The notes: generated from the letters alone by a model not told the origin. A stretch of 64,000 bases of DNA from Clostridiaceae bacterium (GCA_910575585.1 CAJTGF010000013.1:29226-93225), one strand, 5' to 3'; shown: positions 27,061 to 35,696, numbered from the stretch's first letter. Numbers and translations: made by a program.

Positions 27061-28203
27061 ATGAATTTATCAGTCGCAAAAAATATACCGAATGCAAAGG
27101 AGGTAAAAGAGAAGATAGATCAGAGAATGTACGAAGAAAAATCGAAATCAATAAAAACAGTAGCGGTTCTATTTGGCGGATGTTCTCCAGAATATAGTGT
27201 ATCTTTGCAGTCAGCCAGTGCTGTGATTCAACAAATTGATCAGACTAGATATGATTTGGTTTTAATTGGAATTTCAAAGAAAGGGGAATGGTTTTTGTTT
27301 GAGGGAGATCCTCAAATAATAGAAGATGACAGTTGGTGCAATAAAAAGTATTGTGTACCTGTCTATGTATCACAAAATCGGACAGAGAGGTGTGTTGTGA
27401 TTTTTAGAAATGAAAAATTAGAGAAAAAGCATATTGATGTGGCGCTTCCTATAATGCATGGCAAAAATGGAGAGGATGGAACGGTTCAAGGAGTGTTTGA
27501 ATTGGCAGGCATACCCATAATAGGTTGTGGTGTTTTAGCATCTGCATTATGTATGGATAAGGATAGAGCCCATAAAATGGTTTCAACAGTCGGTGTGTCA
27601 GTTCCAAAATCATTTACGATAAATAAATCAATGGATGTAAAAGGATTTATGAATAAAGCGAATGAAATGGGTTACCCGCTGTTTGTAAAACCTATAAGAG
27701 CTGGTTCGTCTTTTGGGATTACGAAAATATCTGATTGTAATGAATTTATAGTAGCTTGTGAAAGAGCATTTACTTATGATGAAAACATCATTATTGAGGA
27801 ATTTATAGAAGGGTTTGAAGTAGGGTGTGCTGTATTGGGTAATGAAAAATTAATTGTCGGTGAGATTGATGAAATAGAATTATCAAAAGGATTTTTTGAC
27901 TTTGATGAAAAATATTCATTAAAAACTTCTTCAATTCATGTTCCAGCGAGAATTAGTGATGAAACAGCAAAAAGAATCAAAGAAACGGCGAAATTAATAT
28001 ACAAGTGTTTGGACTGTAAAGATTTTGCAAGAGTAGACATGTTTCTGACAAGTAATGAGGAAATAGTATTTAATGAGGTAAATACTATTCCTGGTTTTAC
28101 TTCCCACAGTAGATATCCCAATATGATGAAAGCAGCGGGCATTACTTTTAAGCAAATAGTAGAACGGTTATTAGAATTAGGAGGAGAAATTTGTGAAAGT
28201 TAA
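27061..28203 (+). CDS. vanG: D-alanine--D-serine ligase, VanG type
   Basis: A 380-residue ATP-grasp ligase making D-Ala-D-Ser, which replaces the D-Ala-D-Ala target of vancomycin. It keeps the D-Ala ligase signatures: LPIMHGKNGEDGTVQG, CMDKDRAHKMVS, FVKPIRAGSSFGITK, the omega-loop EKYSLKTSS, and VDMFLTSNEEIVFNEVNTIP with GFTSHSRYPNMM. The overall text is closest in memory to VanG and not to VanC or VanE. The start has a very strong TAGGAGGAAA site, which gives about 30 residues ahead of the usual beginning (KTVAVLFGG); an internal start at Met24 would give the normal length. It overlaps vanXY by 11 bases. Confidence 0.9.
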   Translation: MNLSVAKNIPNAKEVKEKIDQRMYEEKSKSIKTVAVLFGGCSPEYSVSLQSASAVIQQIDQTRYDLVLIGISKKGEWFLFEGDPQIIEDDSWCNKKYCVPVYVSQNRTERCVVIFRNEKLEKKHIDVALPIMHGKNGEDGTVQGVFELAGIPIIGCGVLASALCMDKDRAHKMVSTVGVSVPKSFTINKSMDVKGFMNKANEMGYPLFVKPIRAGSSFGITKISDCNEFIVACERAFTYDENIIIEEFIEGFEVGCAVLGNEKLIVGEIDEIELSKGFFDFDEKYSLKTSSIHVPARISDETAKRIKETAKLIYKCLDCKDFARVDMFLTSNEEIVFNEVNTIPGFTSHSRYPNMMKAAGITFKQIVERLLELGGEICES

Positions 28204-28951
28204 AATATCAAAAGAGGATACTAAAAAAGGAAATTTAATTCTTGTTAATTCCAATTATCCCTTGACACATTTTCCAATGGAGAAAAGTATGACAACAATA
28301 TTGATTGGTGATAGAGAGATATTATTGAATCATCAAGCGGCAACGATTCTTGAACAATTACTGGAAAGTTTGCATTACAAAGGAGAGATTGTTGCAGTGA
28401 GTGGTTTTAGGTCACAGGAAGAACAAGAAGAAATATGGAATATGTCAATTCAAAAGGAAGGAATAGAATATACGAATAAGTTTGTTGCAGTTCCGGGGCA
28501 TAGTGAACATCAGACAGGTTTAGCGGTTGATTTAGCAAAAGCGCAAAAACAAATAGACAATGTTTGCCCAGATTTTCCCAGAACAGGTTTTTGTGATAAA
28601 TTCAGACAAATTGCTCCTAAATATGGTTTCATAGAGAGATATATAGCTGGAAAAGAACGTATTACAGGAATTGGTGAAGAACCGTGGCATTTTCGTTATG
28701 TGGGATTTCCGCATTCTATGATTATCTCTAAGCTGAACTTGGTATTGGAGGAATACATTGAGTTTCTAAAAAAGTCAACAAGCTTTAATGCACCATATAT
28801 TTATCATTACAGTGGAACAGACATAGAAATTTCCTATATGCAAATAGAAGCTTCGGAAAGTTTGGAATTAGATATTCCACAAAGAGTTCCTTACTTAATC
28901 TCAGGTACAAATGAAGGTGGTGTGATAGTAAGTTTATGGAGAGAACGATGA
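28193..28951 (+). CDS. vanXY: VanXY-type D,D-peptidase (M15B)
   Basis: A 252-residue zinc enzyme starting at GTG 28193 inside the vanG gene. The M15 motifs are present: SGFRSQEEQEEIW, then SEHQTGLAVDLAK (SxHxxGxAxD) and EPWHFRYVG (ExxH). Family knowledge: VanXY removes D-Ala-D-Ala dipeptide and the terminal D-Ala of pentapeptide precursors, so that only D-Ser-ended precursors remain. There is no signal peptide or membrane anchor, which fits cytosolic VanXY and not VanY. A C-terminal extension after about residue 185 (YIYHYSGTDIEISYMQIEAS) is of the kind seen in VanXY of G-type operons. Confidence 0.85.
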   Translation: MKVKISKEDTKKGNLILVNSNYPLTHFPMEKSMTTILIGDREILLNHQAATILEQLLESLHYKGEIVAVSGFRSQEEQEEIWNMSIQKEGIEYTNKFVAVPGHSEHQTGLAVDLAKAQKQIDNVCPDFPRTGFCDKFRQIAPKYGFIERYIAGKERITGIGEEPWHFRYVGFPHSMIISKLNLVLEEYIEFLKKSTSFNAPYIYHYSGTDIEISYMQIEASESLELDIPQRVPYLISGTNEGGVIVSLWRER

Positions 28952-29958
28952 AATTTAAAAGGTATGGAGGGATAGATCATTTTCGTATGATAGCTGCATT
29001 TTTGGTGGTAGCTATCCATATAGCGCCGCTATCATATTGGAATGAAAATATAGATTATTTAATTACTTATTGTTTAGGCAGAGTAGCAGTTCCTTTTTTC
29101 TTTATGATAACAGGATATTTTGTAATAGCACCATATATTAAAAACGGATTTGCGACAAAAAGAAAAATATATAGATATTTAATTAAGAATGGAGTGATGT
29201 ATTTAGGGGCAACCATTTTGTACATGCCTATAAATTTATATGCGGGTAATTTCCGAATAGATTTTTGGGATATAATTAAAATGTTAATTATGGACGGTAC
29301 ATTTTATCATTTATGGTACTTTCCTGCAATGATAATCGGTTGCATTATTATAATAGGATTGTGCAAAAAAAGTGTAGCAGGGGCAGCATTGTTTTCAATG
29401 GCAATGTATGTTATTGGACTGTTAGGGGACAGTTATTACGGATTTACAAGTAAGGTGCCTATATTAGTGGCAATTTTTAATGTAGTGTTTTCAATAAGCA
29501 GTTATACAAGAAATGGTGTCTTTTTTGCCCCTGCATTTTTAGTTCTTGGAACATTTATTGCTTTGCAGAAGGGCCATTATCGAATTAAAGATTGTGTAGT
29601 CGGAGTTTCAGTATCAGTATTATTTATGTTACTAGAAGGATATATAACGTATTCGATTGGGTGGCAGAAACACAATAGCATGTACATTTTCTTGCTTCCA
29701 ACAATGTATTTTTTGTTCCACCTTTTATTGTTAGTTCAAACAAAAGCTGCTGTATGGATGCGAGATTTTTCAGGAATGATTTATGTGATTCACCCGGCAA
29801 TCATTATATTACTGAGAGGAATAGCAAAATATACAAGAAGCACGACGGTATTGATAAAGAATACATTTATTCAGTATATATGTGTGATTCTGCTATCTGT
29901 AGCAGTAGCTACAGTTTGTAGTTTTATCATTAGAAAGAGGAAATTAAAATGTGTTTAA
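28948..29958 (+). CDS. vanTm: Membrane half of serine racemase, VanTm-like (acyltransferase-3 fold)
   Basis: A 336-residue integral membrane protein with about ten helices. ATG 28948 (overlapping the vanXY stop) has GGAGAG four bases upstream; ATG 28936 is an alternative. It starts with YGGIDHFRMIAAFLVVAIH, the acyltransferase-3 signature of VanT N-terminal domains. In VanT of C, E and G types this domain is fused to the racemase. Here it is a separate protein ending 10 bases into the racemase gene. The VanL operon of Enterococcus has the same split (vanTm and vanTr), so this is probably natural and not a frameshift. It may import L-serine or anchor the racemase. Confidence 0.8.
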   Translation: MKFKRYGGIDHFRMIAAFLVVAIHIAPLSYWNENIDYLITYCLGRVAVPFFFMITGYFVIAPYIKNGFATKRKIYRYLIKNGVMYLGATILYMPINLYAGNFRIDFWDIIKMLIMDGTFYHLWYFPAMIIGCIIIIGLCKKSVAGAALFSMAMYVIGLLGDSYYGFTSKVPILVAIFNVVFSISSYTRNGVFFAPAFLVLGTFIALQKGHYRIKDCVVGVSVSVLFMLLEGYITYSIGWQKHNSMYIFLLPTMYFLFHLLLLVQTKAAVWMRDFSGMIYVIHPAIIILLRGIAKYTRSTTVLIKNTFIQYICVILLSVAVATVCSFIIRKRKLKCV

Positions 29959-31061
29959 AAGAAAGAGCATGGATTGAAGTTGATTTAGATAATTTGAAAT
30001 GGAATGTTTTACAAATAAAAAAAATACTTCATCAAAATACTAAAATAATGGCTGTTGTCAAAGCTAATGCATATGGACATGGGATTCGAGTGGTAATTCC
30101 AGAATTAATAAAAGTGGGTATTCATGATTTTGCAGTTGCAACTCTTTCGGAGGCAATAGAATTAAGAAAATTAATGGCAGAAGGAACAATACTTATCTTG
30201 GGTTATACATTACCAGAAAAAGCATACTTATTGGAAAAGTTCAAATTGACACAATCAATAATTGATTTTCATTATGCACAAAAGCTGGAATTGCAGAAGA
30301 TGTCAATTGATGTGCATATTGCAATAAATACTGGAATGAATCGTATAGGTATTAATTGCAACGAAAAAGGTCAGATTATGAAAATAGTCAAGTCTAAATG
30401 TTTAAATGTGACAGGAATATATAGTCATTTATGTGTTGCAGATAGTTTTAGTTCAGATGATGTTGAATTTACGAAGTTTCAAATCTCAAAGTTTATGCAG
30501 TTAAATTCTTGGCTGAAAGCAAATGGGTATAATGTACCAATTCATATACAAAGTAGTTATGGAATTATTAATTATAGTCATTTAGAATGTGATTATGTAA
30601 GACCAGGAATTATTTTATATGGATGTTATAGTGATAATACAAAGGGCAGCATGGAGCTGAAACCAGTTTTGAGTTTAAAATCAAGAGTTATAGAGATTAG
30701 GAGCGTAGACAACGGACAGTCTGTTGGATACGGTAGAGCATATAAAATAGAGGGGAAGAAACAGGTTGCGGTTATTGCAATAGGATATGCTGATGGCGTT
30801 CCTAGAAATATTAACTATGCTGATGTTTTAATTCGTGGGAAGCGATTTAGAATAATTGGCAGAATATGTATGGATCAATTAATGGTAGAGTTGGAAGAAA
30901 ATTGTGATATGGAAATAGGGGATGAGGCAGTATTGATTGGAAAGTCTGGTAATGAAGAAATATCTGTAGAAGATTTTTCTTTTAATTGTGATACTATTTC
31001 AAACGAAATTTTAAGCAGAATGGGAAATAGACTTCCAAGAATAATAAAAAATGAATTTTAG
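29949..31061 (+). CDS. vanTr: Serine/alanine racemase half, VanTr-like
   Basis: A 370-residue fold-III PLP enzyme. The PLP lysine lies in MAVVKANAYGHGI, the catalytic tyrosine region in VGYGRAYKIEGKKQVAVIAIGYADG, and GRICMDQLMVE is the usual C-terminal motif. It supplies D-Ser for the VanG ligase. Racemase and membrane parts are separate genes overlapping by 10 bases (coupled translation). Sequence alone cannot exclude that it is mainly an alanine racemase, but its place in the operon argues for serine. Confidence 0.85.
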   Translation: MCLKERAWIEVDLDNLKWNVLQIKKILHQNTKIMAVVKANAYGHGIRVVIPELIKVGIHDFAVATLSEAIELRKLMAEGTILILGYTLPEKAYLLEKFKLTQSIIDFHYAQKLELQKMSIDVHIAINTGMNRIGINCNEKGQIMKIVKSKCLNVTGIYSHLCVADSFSSDDVEFTKFQISKFMQLNSWLKANGYNVPIHIQSSYGIINYSHLECDYVRPGIILYGCYSDNTKGSMELKPVLSLKSRVIEIRSVDNGQSVGYGRAYKIEGKKQVAVIAIGYADGVPRNINYADVLIRGKRFRIIGRICMDQLMVELEENCDMEIGDEAVLIGKSGNEEISVEDFSFNCDTISNEILSRMGNRLPRIIKNEF

Positions 31062-31085
31062 TTTAACAGTTGTAAGGAGATGAGT

Positions 31086-31565
31086 ATGAGTTTAAGGAGA
31101 AAGATTATTGATTATTCAAGAGGCAATAATTTAAGTAATTTTTGGAGATTATATCGGTTGCAAAAAAAAGCGAAGAATGGATTATATAGAGATATTTTGA
31201 CATTTGTGATGAGTAGGTATGCACATCGTCATGGAGGATATATTGGTCCCGACACAATATTCAATAGTGTGCCAGTGCTTCCTCATGGATTACATGGGAT
31301 TTTTATTTCTCGTTATGCAGTAATAGGTGAAGAATGTTGGATTTATCAGAATGTAACTATTGGAGAAGTAAATAAAAAAGCACCTATAATAGGGAATAAT
31401 TGTTTGATTGGAGCAGGTGCAATTATCGTTGGAGGTATAAAGATCGGTGACAACGTAAAAATTGGAGCAGGTGCCGTGGTTAGTACAGACATTTCCGATG
31501 GTTGCACGGTTGTTTCACAACCAATGCATGTAATAGAAAGAAAACTTGAGCAGTCCTGTGATTGA
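31086..31565 (+). CDS. Serine O-acetyltransferase-like hexapeptide-repeat protein
   Basis: A 159-residue left-handed beta-helix acyltransferase. ATG 31086 has AAGGAG six bases upstream. Hexapeptide repeats run through IGEECWIYQNVTIG, IIGNNCLIGAGAIIVGGI and IGDNVKIGAGAVVSTDI. The family includes CysE-type serine acetyltransferases and envelope-sugar acetyltransferases. It is the last gene before the operon terminator. It is not a standard van gene: it could channel or buffer serine, acetylate a wall component, or be a passenger. The N-terminal alpha-helical domain of CysE is shortened, so activity on serine is not assured. Confidence 0.7.
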   Translation: MSLRRKIIDYSRGNNLSNFWRLYRLQKKAKNGLYRDILTFVMSRYAHRHGGYIGPDTIFNSVPVLPHGLHGIFISRYAVIGEECWIYQNVTIGEVNKKAPIIGNNCLIGAGAIIVGGIKIGDNVKIGAGAVVSTDISDGCTVVSQPMHVIERKLEQSCD

Positions 31566-31624
31566 TAAAATTGTTTGGATTGGTAAAAAAGTAGTTATAA
31601 ATAAATGGGAATTGTTATGAATGG

Positions 31625-31650
31625 AGTGGCTGAATTCAGCCACTTTTTTT
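31625..31650 (+). terminator. Terminator of the vanG-type operon
   Basis: A perfect palindrome (arms AGTGGCTGAA/TTCAGCCACT, 31625-31644) is followed by seven T. Confidence 0.88.
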
Positions 31651-31651
31651 A

Positions 31652-31735
31652 TGCGTAGCTCTACGTAGAGGAAGTATGCCGCAGAAGCGGTTATGGGCGC
31701 GGCGAATAGGGCAAGATAGATCTTCCCTGCCTGAT
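31652..31735 (+). pseudogene. Short GC-rich relic between the van operon and the agr region
   Basis: In an AT-rich block, this 84-bp piece is GC-rich and one frame reads RKYAAEAVMGAANRAR bounded by TAG codons and closed by TGA. It looks like a fragment of an ICE backbone gene left between two cargo modules. No start or family can be assigned. Confidence 0.3.
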
Positions 31736-31750
31736 TGACAGTAATGGAAT

Positions 31751-31818
31751 TGTGAAAATTACATATAAAATCGTAATTATTACTTGAAAAAAGAATGTGG
31801 TAAAAAATCATGTATAAT
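31751..31818 (+). promoter_or_regulatory. Quorum-regulon site B upstream of the HTH-agrA-agrC genes
   Basis: Repeats TGTGAAAATTACAT (31751-31764) and CGTAATTATTAC (31772-31783) start 21 bp apart. TATAAT at 31813-31818 begins exactly 30 bp after the C of the second TTAC. The first gene starts 122 bp after the -10, leaving a leader of about 115 nt in which I see no clear structure. Confidence 0.75.
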
Positions 31819-31939
31819 TAATTGGCAGAAATAGTATTTCAAAATGTATAAATATGACTTTAAATAGGAAGTATATATGTATTAAAAAGTCTTATAAGTA
31901 AATGTATTATTAATCTATACATTTTAAAAGGAGATTTTT

Positions 31940-32335
31940 ATGATACAAGATTCCAATGAAAGTCATAGTGCGGGTAAAAGAGAAAGTAGCAAAGTAAGAG
32001 AATTAAATACAGACGAAGGTAATTTGTATGTAGAAATAGGGCTGAGATTGCGTAGGATAAGGCGTGAAAAAGATTATACGCAGGAGCAAATGGCAGAGAT
32101 GCTTGGTATTAGTACTGCATATTATGGGAAAATAGAAAGAGGTGTTAATAGTCTTTCGATAAAAAGGCTACACACCTTAAATGTTAAATTGGGTATAGAT
32201 ATAACATATCTGATTACTGGTAAAGACAACAATACATTATCTATGGGTCAAATTTTAGCTGAATGTCCAATAAGAAAACGGCACGATTTAGAGCAGATCA
32301 TAAAACATGCTTTAAATTTAATGGAGAATACCTGA
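31940..32335 (+). CDS. XRE-family HTH regulator of the agr locus
   Basis: A 131-residue protein after AAGGAGA. A Cro/C1 helix-turn-helix spans residues about 35-95 (LRLRRIRREKDYTQEQMAEM, LGISTAYYGKIERGV). The N-terminal 30 residues are charged and probably disordered. The C-terminal tail (CPIRKRHDLEQIIKHALNLM) is helical. It stands between quorum site B and the LytTR regulator and is co-transcribed with it. It may gate the quorum circuit, for example by repressing it in low-density cells; the direction is not readable. HTH proteins of this type are not part of classical agr operons. Confidence 0.8.
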   Translation: MIQDSNESHSAGKRESSKVRELNTDEGNLYVEIGLRLRRIRREKDYTQEQMAEMLGISTAYYGKIERGVNSLSIKRLHTLNVKLGIDITYLITGKDNNTLSMGQILAECPIRKRHDLEQIIKHALNLMENT

Positions 32336-32363
32336 GCTTAATTTGCTTAAAGGAATGATGAAA

Positions 32364-33092
32364 ATGATCGAAATAGCTATTTGTGATGATGAAAAAGTAA
32401 TAACTTCTGATATAGAAGAACGTATAAGAGCAATTAGTAAAAAATTATGTGTATCAATAAATATAGATGTGTTCTTTGATGGATTAACATTGACGGATTA
32501 TATTATAAATCAGAAAGCAAAGTATGATATTATCTATATTGATATAGAGATGAAAAGTGAAAATGGGGTAGATGCTGCCAGAAAAATCAGACTGTTTGAC
32601 AAAGATGTATTATTGATTTATGTGACAAATCATGAAAGTTTTGCAAAAGAAGTATTTGAAGTATCTGCATTTCGCTTTATTACAAAACCTATTTCAAATG
32701 AAATATTTGAAAAGTATTTCATAAGTGCAATAGATAAAATTAGACAGACACCACATTTTTTTCAGTTTCAATACAATAAAGTACATTACAGATTGCCACT
32801 CAATCAAATAATATATTTTCAAAGTGATAAGAGAGTAACATATATTAATATTGGAACGGAAATTAGAAAGTGCTATGAAAAATTAAATTCGATTGAGCAA
32901 AATTTGAAGCAAAAGGGGATTTATTTTTTTAGAACACATCAATCTTTTTTAGTTAATCCCAAATACGTTGAAGTATATATGTATGATACAATGCAATTAC
33001 ATGATGGGACAGTGTTAAGTATTAGTGAAAATCGAAGAAAAACTGTTAATGAATTATACTGTAAGATAAAAGGAGATTCGATAATTGTTTAG
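32364..33092 (+). CDS. agrA: AgrA-like LytTR response regulator
   Basis: A 242-residue regulator. ATG 32364 is chosen for AAAGGA at proper distance. The receiver has IAICDDEKV, the phospho-acceptor Asp in IIYIDIEMKSENG, and FITKPIS. The C-terminal LytTR DNA-binding domain (residues about 135-235) shows NQIIYFQSDKRVTYI and FFRTHQSFLVNPKYVE. LytTR proteins bind pairs of direct repeats spaced by two helical turns, which is precisely the layout of the five repeat sites in this ICE. I infer that this is their activator. It overlaps the kinase gene by 8 bases. Confidence 0.88.
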   Translation: MIEIAICDDEKVITSDIEERIRAISKKLCVSINIDVFFDGLTLTDYIINQKAKYDIIYIDIEMKSENGVDAARKIRLFDKDVLLIYVTNHESFAKEVFEVSAFRFITKPISNEIFEKYFISAIDKIRQTPHFFQFQYNKVHYRLPLNQIIYFQSDKRVTYINIGTEIRKCYEKLNSIEQNLKQKGIYFFRTHQSFLVNPKYVEVYMYDTMQLHDGTVLSISENRRKTVNELYCKIKGDSIIV

Positions 33093-34380
33093 TTATAAGA
33101 CAAATTTACTGTTATATATTATAGCAACTTTTATTTGCATTATTATTTTAAACGTTTACTTTTCAGGATTTTTTCAAAAGCGAAAAAGAGTGGCTAACTG
33201 GATCATATATTTTGTATATATGGCATGGCAGATGTTTTTATTTACAGAGTCTAACTTTCCTTCCTACATAAATTTGGCCGTTGGATTGATTTTGAATAGT
33301 TTGGTTTCGCTAATTTGCTTTAAGGGAAGTGCTATTCAAAAAGTTGCATTGTCCGGTATACTAAGTATTTTGTGGACGCTATCAGAATTTTTAGTTGGTT
33401 ATTTTTTTATAGCGTTGGGTATGGATTATCAATATCCTCAAGCAGTAGGAGCATTGATTTCAGAAATTATTGTTTTAATTTTGATATACTGTTTGAGTAG
33501 ATATTTTCAAATTGAGAATATAAAAAATTTACCTATGAAATGTTATCTTATGCTTTTATTTTTACCCATTGGTAGTCTGTTTATTGTTTACAAAATCTTT
33601 ATGTATGGAAGTTTACTGGAACAGGGATTAGCAATAAAAGAATCAGCAATATGTGTAATAATAATGTTGTTCATTAATTTTCTGGTTTTTAGATTATGTT
33701 TGTTATTAGCTGATGAGCTAGTTCTGAGGAGATATAATGCTGTATATACACAACAGTTAGAAATATATAGCAAGAATATTCAAGAAAATAAAATTGCGAT
33801 GGCAGAATATCATAATGCGAAACATGATATAAAACAACATTTTATTTCATTATTATGTATGTTACAAAAACAACAGTATGAAATGGCGGAAGAATATTTA
33901 GATAATCTAGTTGAGGATAATAGGAAAAACTGGAATATATCCAGAACGGAAAACTTGATTGTTGATGCGATTATTAATGCTAAGTATTCTTTGATGAAAA
34001 CACTTGGAATTGAGTGTTTTGTTGATGTACATATACCTGTATGGCTTCCGTTTGAAATGGCTGATCTCAGTGTATTAATTGGCAATGTCTTAGACAATGC
34101 CATTGAGGCAAACAATGCTGAAATGAAGAATAAGTATATAAAAATATATATGGCATATGACAAAAACATCTTAATCACTACAGTCATAAATTCATATGAT
34201 GGTGAGTTAATAAAAGATAAAACTGGAAGGATTCTAACTCGGAAACCAGATAAGTCTACTCATGGATTTGGATTAAGATCTATTGAAAAAATTGTACATA
34301 AATATCATGGATCGGTAGTAATAGAAAATACCCAAGAGGAATTTAAAATTATATTTATATTGATTGATAACAAAAGATAG
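33085..34380 (+). CDS. agrC: AgrC-like peptide-pheromone receptor kinase
   Basis: A 431-residue membrane histidine kinase starting at TTG 33085 with AGGAG nine bases upstream. Six to seven membrane helices fill the first 215 residues, the AgrC-type sensor. The phospho-acceptor region is AEYHNAKHDIKQHF; the GHKL ATPase domain has LIGNVLDNAIEANNA and HGFGLRSIEKIV. It pairs with the LytTR regulator and should detect the processed product of the AgrD-like peptide. The stop codon falls exactly at the start of site C, so agrDB has a separate, autoregulated promoter. Confidence 0.88.
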   Translation: MFSYKTNLLLYIIATFICIIILNVYFSGFFQKRKRVANWIIYFVYMAWQMFLFTESNFPSYINLAVGLILNSLVSLICFKGSAIQKVALSGILSILWTLSEFLVGYFFIALGMDYQYPQAVGALISEIIVLILIYCLSRYFQIENIKNLPMKCYLMLLFLPIGSLFIVYKIFMYGSLLEQGLAIKESAICVIIMLFINFLVFRLCLLLADELVLRRYNAVYTQQLEIYSKNIQENKIAMAEYHNAKHDIKQHFISLLCMLQKQQYEMAEEYLDNLVEDNRKNWNISRTENLIVDAIINAKYSLMKTLGIECFVDVHIPVWLPFEMADLSVLIGNVLDNAIEANNAEMKNKYIKIYMAYDKNILITTVINSYDGELIKDKTGRILTRKPDKSTHGFGLRSIEKIVHKYHGSVVIENTQEEFKIIFILIDNKR

Positions 34381-34448
34381 GTAAAAGTTACATATAACCT
34401 CGTAAAAGTTACATGGAAAAAAATTAATGATAAAAATGAGTGTATGAT
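34380..34448 (+). promoter_or_regulatory. Quorum-regulon site C: autoregulated agrD-agrB promoter
   Basis: The best-conserved site: GTAAAAGTTACAT is repeated exactly (34381-34393 and 34402-34414), 21 bp apart, with spacer ATAACCTC. A TATGAT -10 at 34443-34448 begins 31 bp after the C of the second TTAC. Confidence 0.8.
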
Positions 34449-34491
34449 TACTAAAAAAATAATAATAAAATATATCTAGGGAGGGACTAAT

Positions 34492-34635
34492 ATGAAATGG
34501 ATAAAAAATAATCTTCAAAACGTTATGTGTTTAATTGCAATGATGTTTAGCGTGATGGCTGCAAACTCTCGTTGTATGTGTATTTATCATGACTTGGAGA
34601 AGCCAGAAGAATTAAAACGCTTAAGGAAGTTTTAA
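34492..34635 (+). CDS. agrD: AgrD-like autoinducer peptide precursor
   Basis: A 47-residue peptide with GGGAGG upstream. It has the three parts of AgrD: an amphipathic N-terminal helix (MKWIKNNLQNVMCLIAMM), a cysteine-bearing core (ANSRCMCIYH), and an acidic/charged C-terminal recognition tail (DLEKPEELKRLRKF). Two candidate ring cysteines (C28 and C30) make the cyclic thiolactone boundary uncertain. It ends one base before agrB, which would process it, and it is preceded by site C. Confidence 0.85.
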   Translation: MKWIKNNLQNVMCLIAMMFSVMAANSRCMCIYHDLEKPEELKRLRKF

Positions 34636-34636
34636 C

Positions 34637-35209
34637 ATGGATTTTTTAGTAACTGCATTGATGGGTTTTATATGTAAAAACAAGGATTTGTCTAAGGAAG
34701 ATTATAAAATTTATCAATATGGATTACAAGCGTGTTTAGAAATGATGTTTTGTTTTTTAGTGTGTTTTGTTATAGCGCTCAAAATGAAAATGCTAAAAGA
34801 ATGTATACTGTTCTTTGGCATTTTCATTTCTACGAGATCGTATATTGGTGGAATACATATGAAAAACTATTGGCATTGTTTTACTATTTCATGTGGTGTT
34901 TTTACATTTGTACTTTATTTGACTAAGTATTTTATAATGAGTGATATGAATGCTTTCTTATTGATTTTGGCTTCGATTAGCATAATATACTATTTGGAAT
35001 ATAGTTGCCAATTTAATGATTATGTTTCCAAAGAGGAACGAAATTTTTATAGAAATAAAATGAATATTATTTTATGTGGTTGGGTTATTGTTTTTATTGT
35101 ATTGATTATTTTTCGACTTCATTCCTTATTGACGTTAAGTGCATATGCTTTTTTGAGTATTATGTTTTCTAAAAAAGCCGAATTAATAAAAAATAAAATA
35201 CAAAAATGA
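34637..35209 (+). CDS. agrB: AgrB-like membrane peptidase/exporter
   Basis: A 190-residue integral membrane protein. The catalytic His and Cys of AgrB are in RSYIGGIHMKNYWHC (His, then Cys at the correct short spacing), followed by four or more helices. AgrB cleaves the C-terminal tail of AgrD and forms the thiolactone. The gene starts one base after agrD, with D before B and both after A and C, a reversed order compared with the usual agrBDCA. Confidence 0.88.
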   Translation: MDFLVTALMGFICKNKDLSKEDYKIYQYGLQACLEMMFCFLVCFVIALKMKMLKECILFFGIFISTRSYIGGIHMKNYWHCFTISCGVFTFVLYLTKYFIMSDMNAFLLILASISIIYYLEYSCQFNDYVSKEERNFYRNKMNIILCGWVIVFIVLIIFRLHSLLTLSAYAFLSIMFSKKAELIKNKIQK

Positions 35210-35544
35210 TCTGAAATAACCTGGTCTTTAGTTCTGGAGAGCCAAAACCAAAATTTTATTCTTGTAGGTTAAAATTATTGTTAAGTAAACAATCTGAGTT
35301 TGTTAATTAAGTTCGACTGGATAATTTTACTGAATAAAGATAATTCTTAAAGATAGAAAAAAGGATAGATGATAAATCTATTCTTTTTTTGTGAAAGATG
35401 TAAAGATATAATAAATGGAGGAGTAATTTTGCATTGTTAGTCTAGCATTTGATAATTATATTTGAAGAATATTATTTTATCACCATTTTAAGTGAATATA
35501 TGGTGTTGCTTTAATACAGTAGAATGATAAATGTGGTTTTAGAA
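35210..35544. other. 335-bp gap between agrB and site D
   Basis: Holds the terminator at 35356-35390 and otherwise AT-rich sequence with no frame longer than a few codons behind a ribosome site. The piece ATGGAGGAGTAATTT at 35415 starts and stops at once. Confidence 0.6.
35356..35390 (+). terminator. Terminator after agrB
   Basis: AAAAAAGGATAGAT pairs with ATCTATTCTTTTTT around GATAA. The A-rich left side makes it work in either direction. It lies 147 bp after agrB. Confidence 0.7.
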
Positions 35545-35612
35545 ATAAAAAATTACATATAACATCGTAATTATGACGAGGAAATAATAAAACGTTAGAT
35601 TTATAGTATTAT
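35545..35612 (+). promoter_or_regulatory. Quorum-regulon site D upstream of the lysin gene
   Basis: Repeats ATAAAAAATTACAT (35545-35558) and CGTAATTATGAC (35566-35577) start 21 bp apart with spacer ATAACATC. TATTAT at 35607-35612 begins exactly 30 bp after the C of the second repeat's TGAC. Confidence 0.7.
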
Positions 35613-35696
35613 ATATTTTAACAAGTGAATGGTTTATGAGATATAGGATATTGTGTTATCTATAGTATTATTGATTTATAGTAAATAGGAGCTGCT

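Noticed and set aside
28936..29958. Frameshift within a fused vanT gene
   Set aside because: The overlap of 10 bases with a proper start and the known split pair in VanL operons make a natural two-gene arrangement more likely; kept only as a check.
31652..31735. Read-through of TAG codons as recoding
   Set aside because: Two TAGs in one 84-bp frame with no start look like decay; other genes here end normally at TAG.
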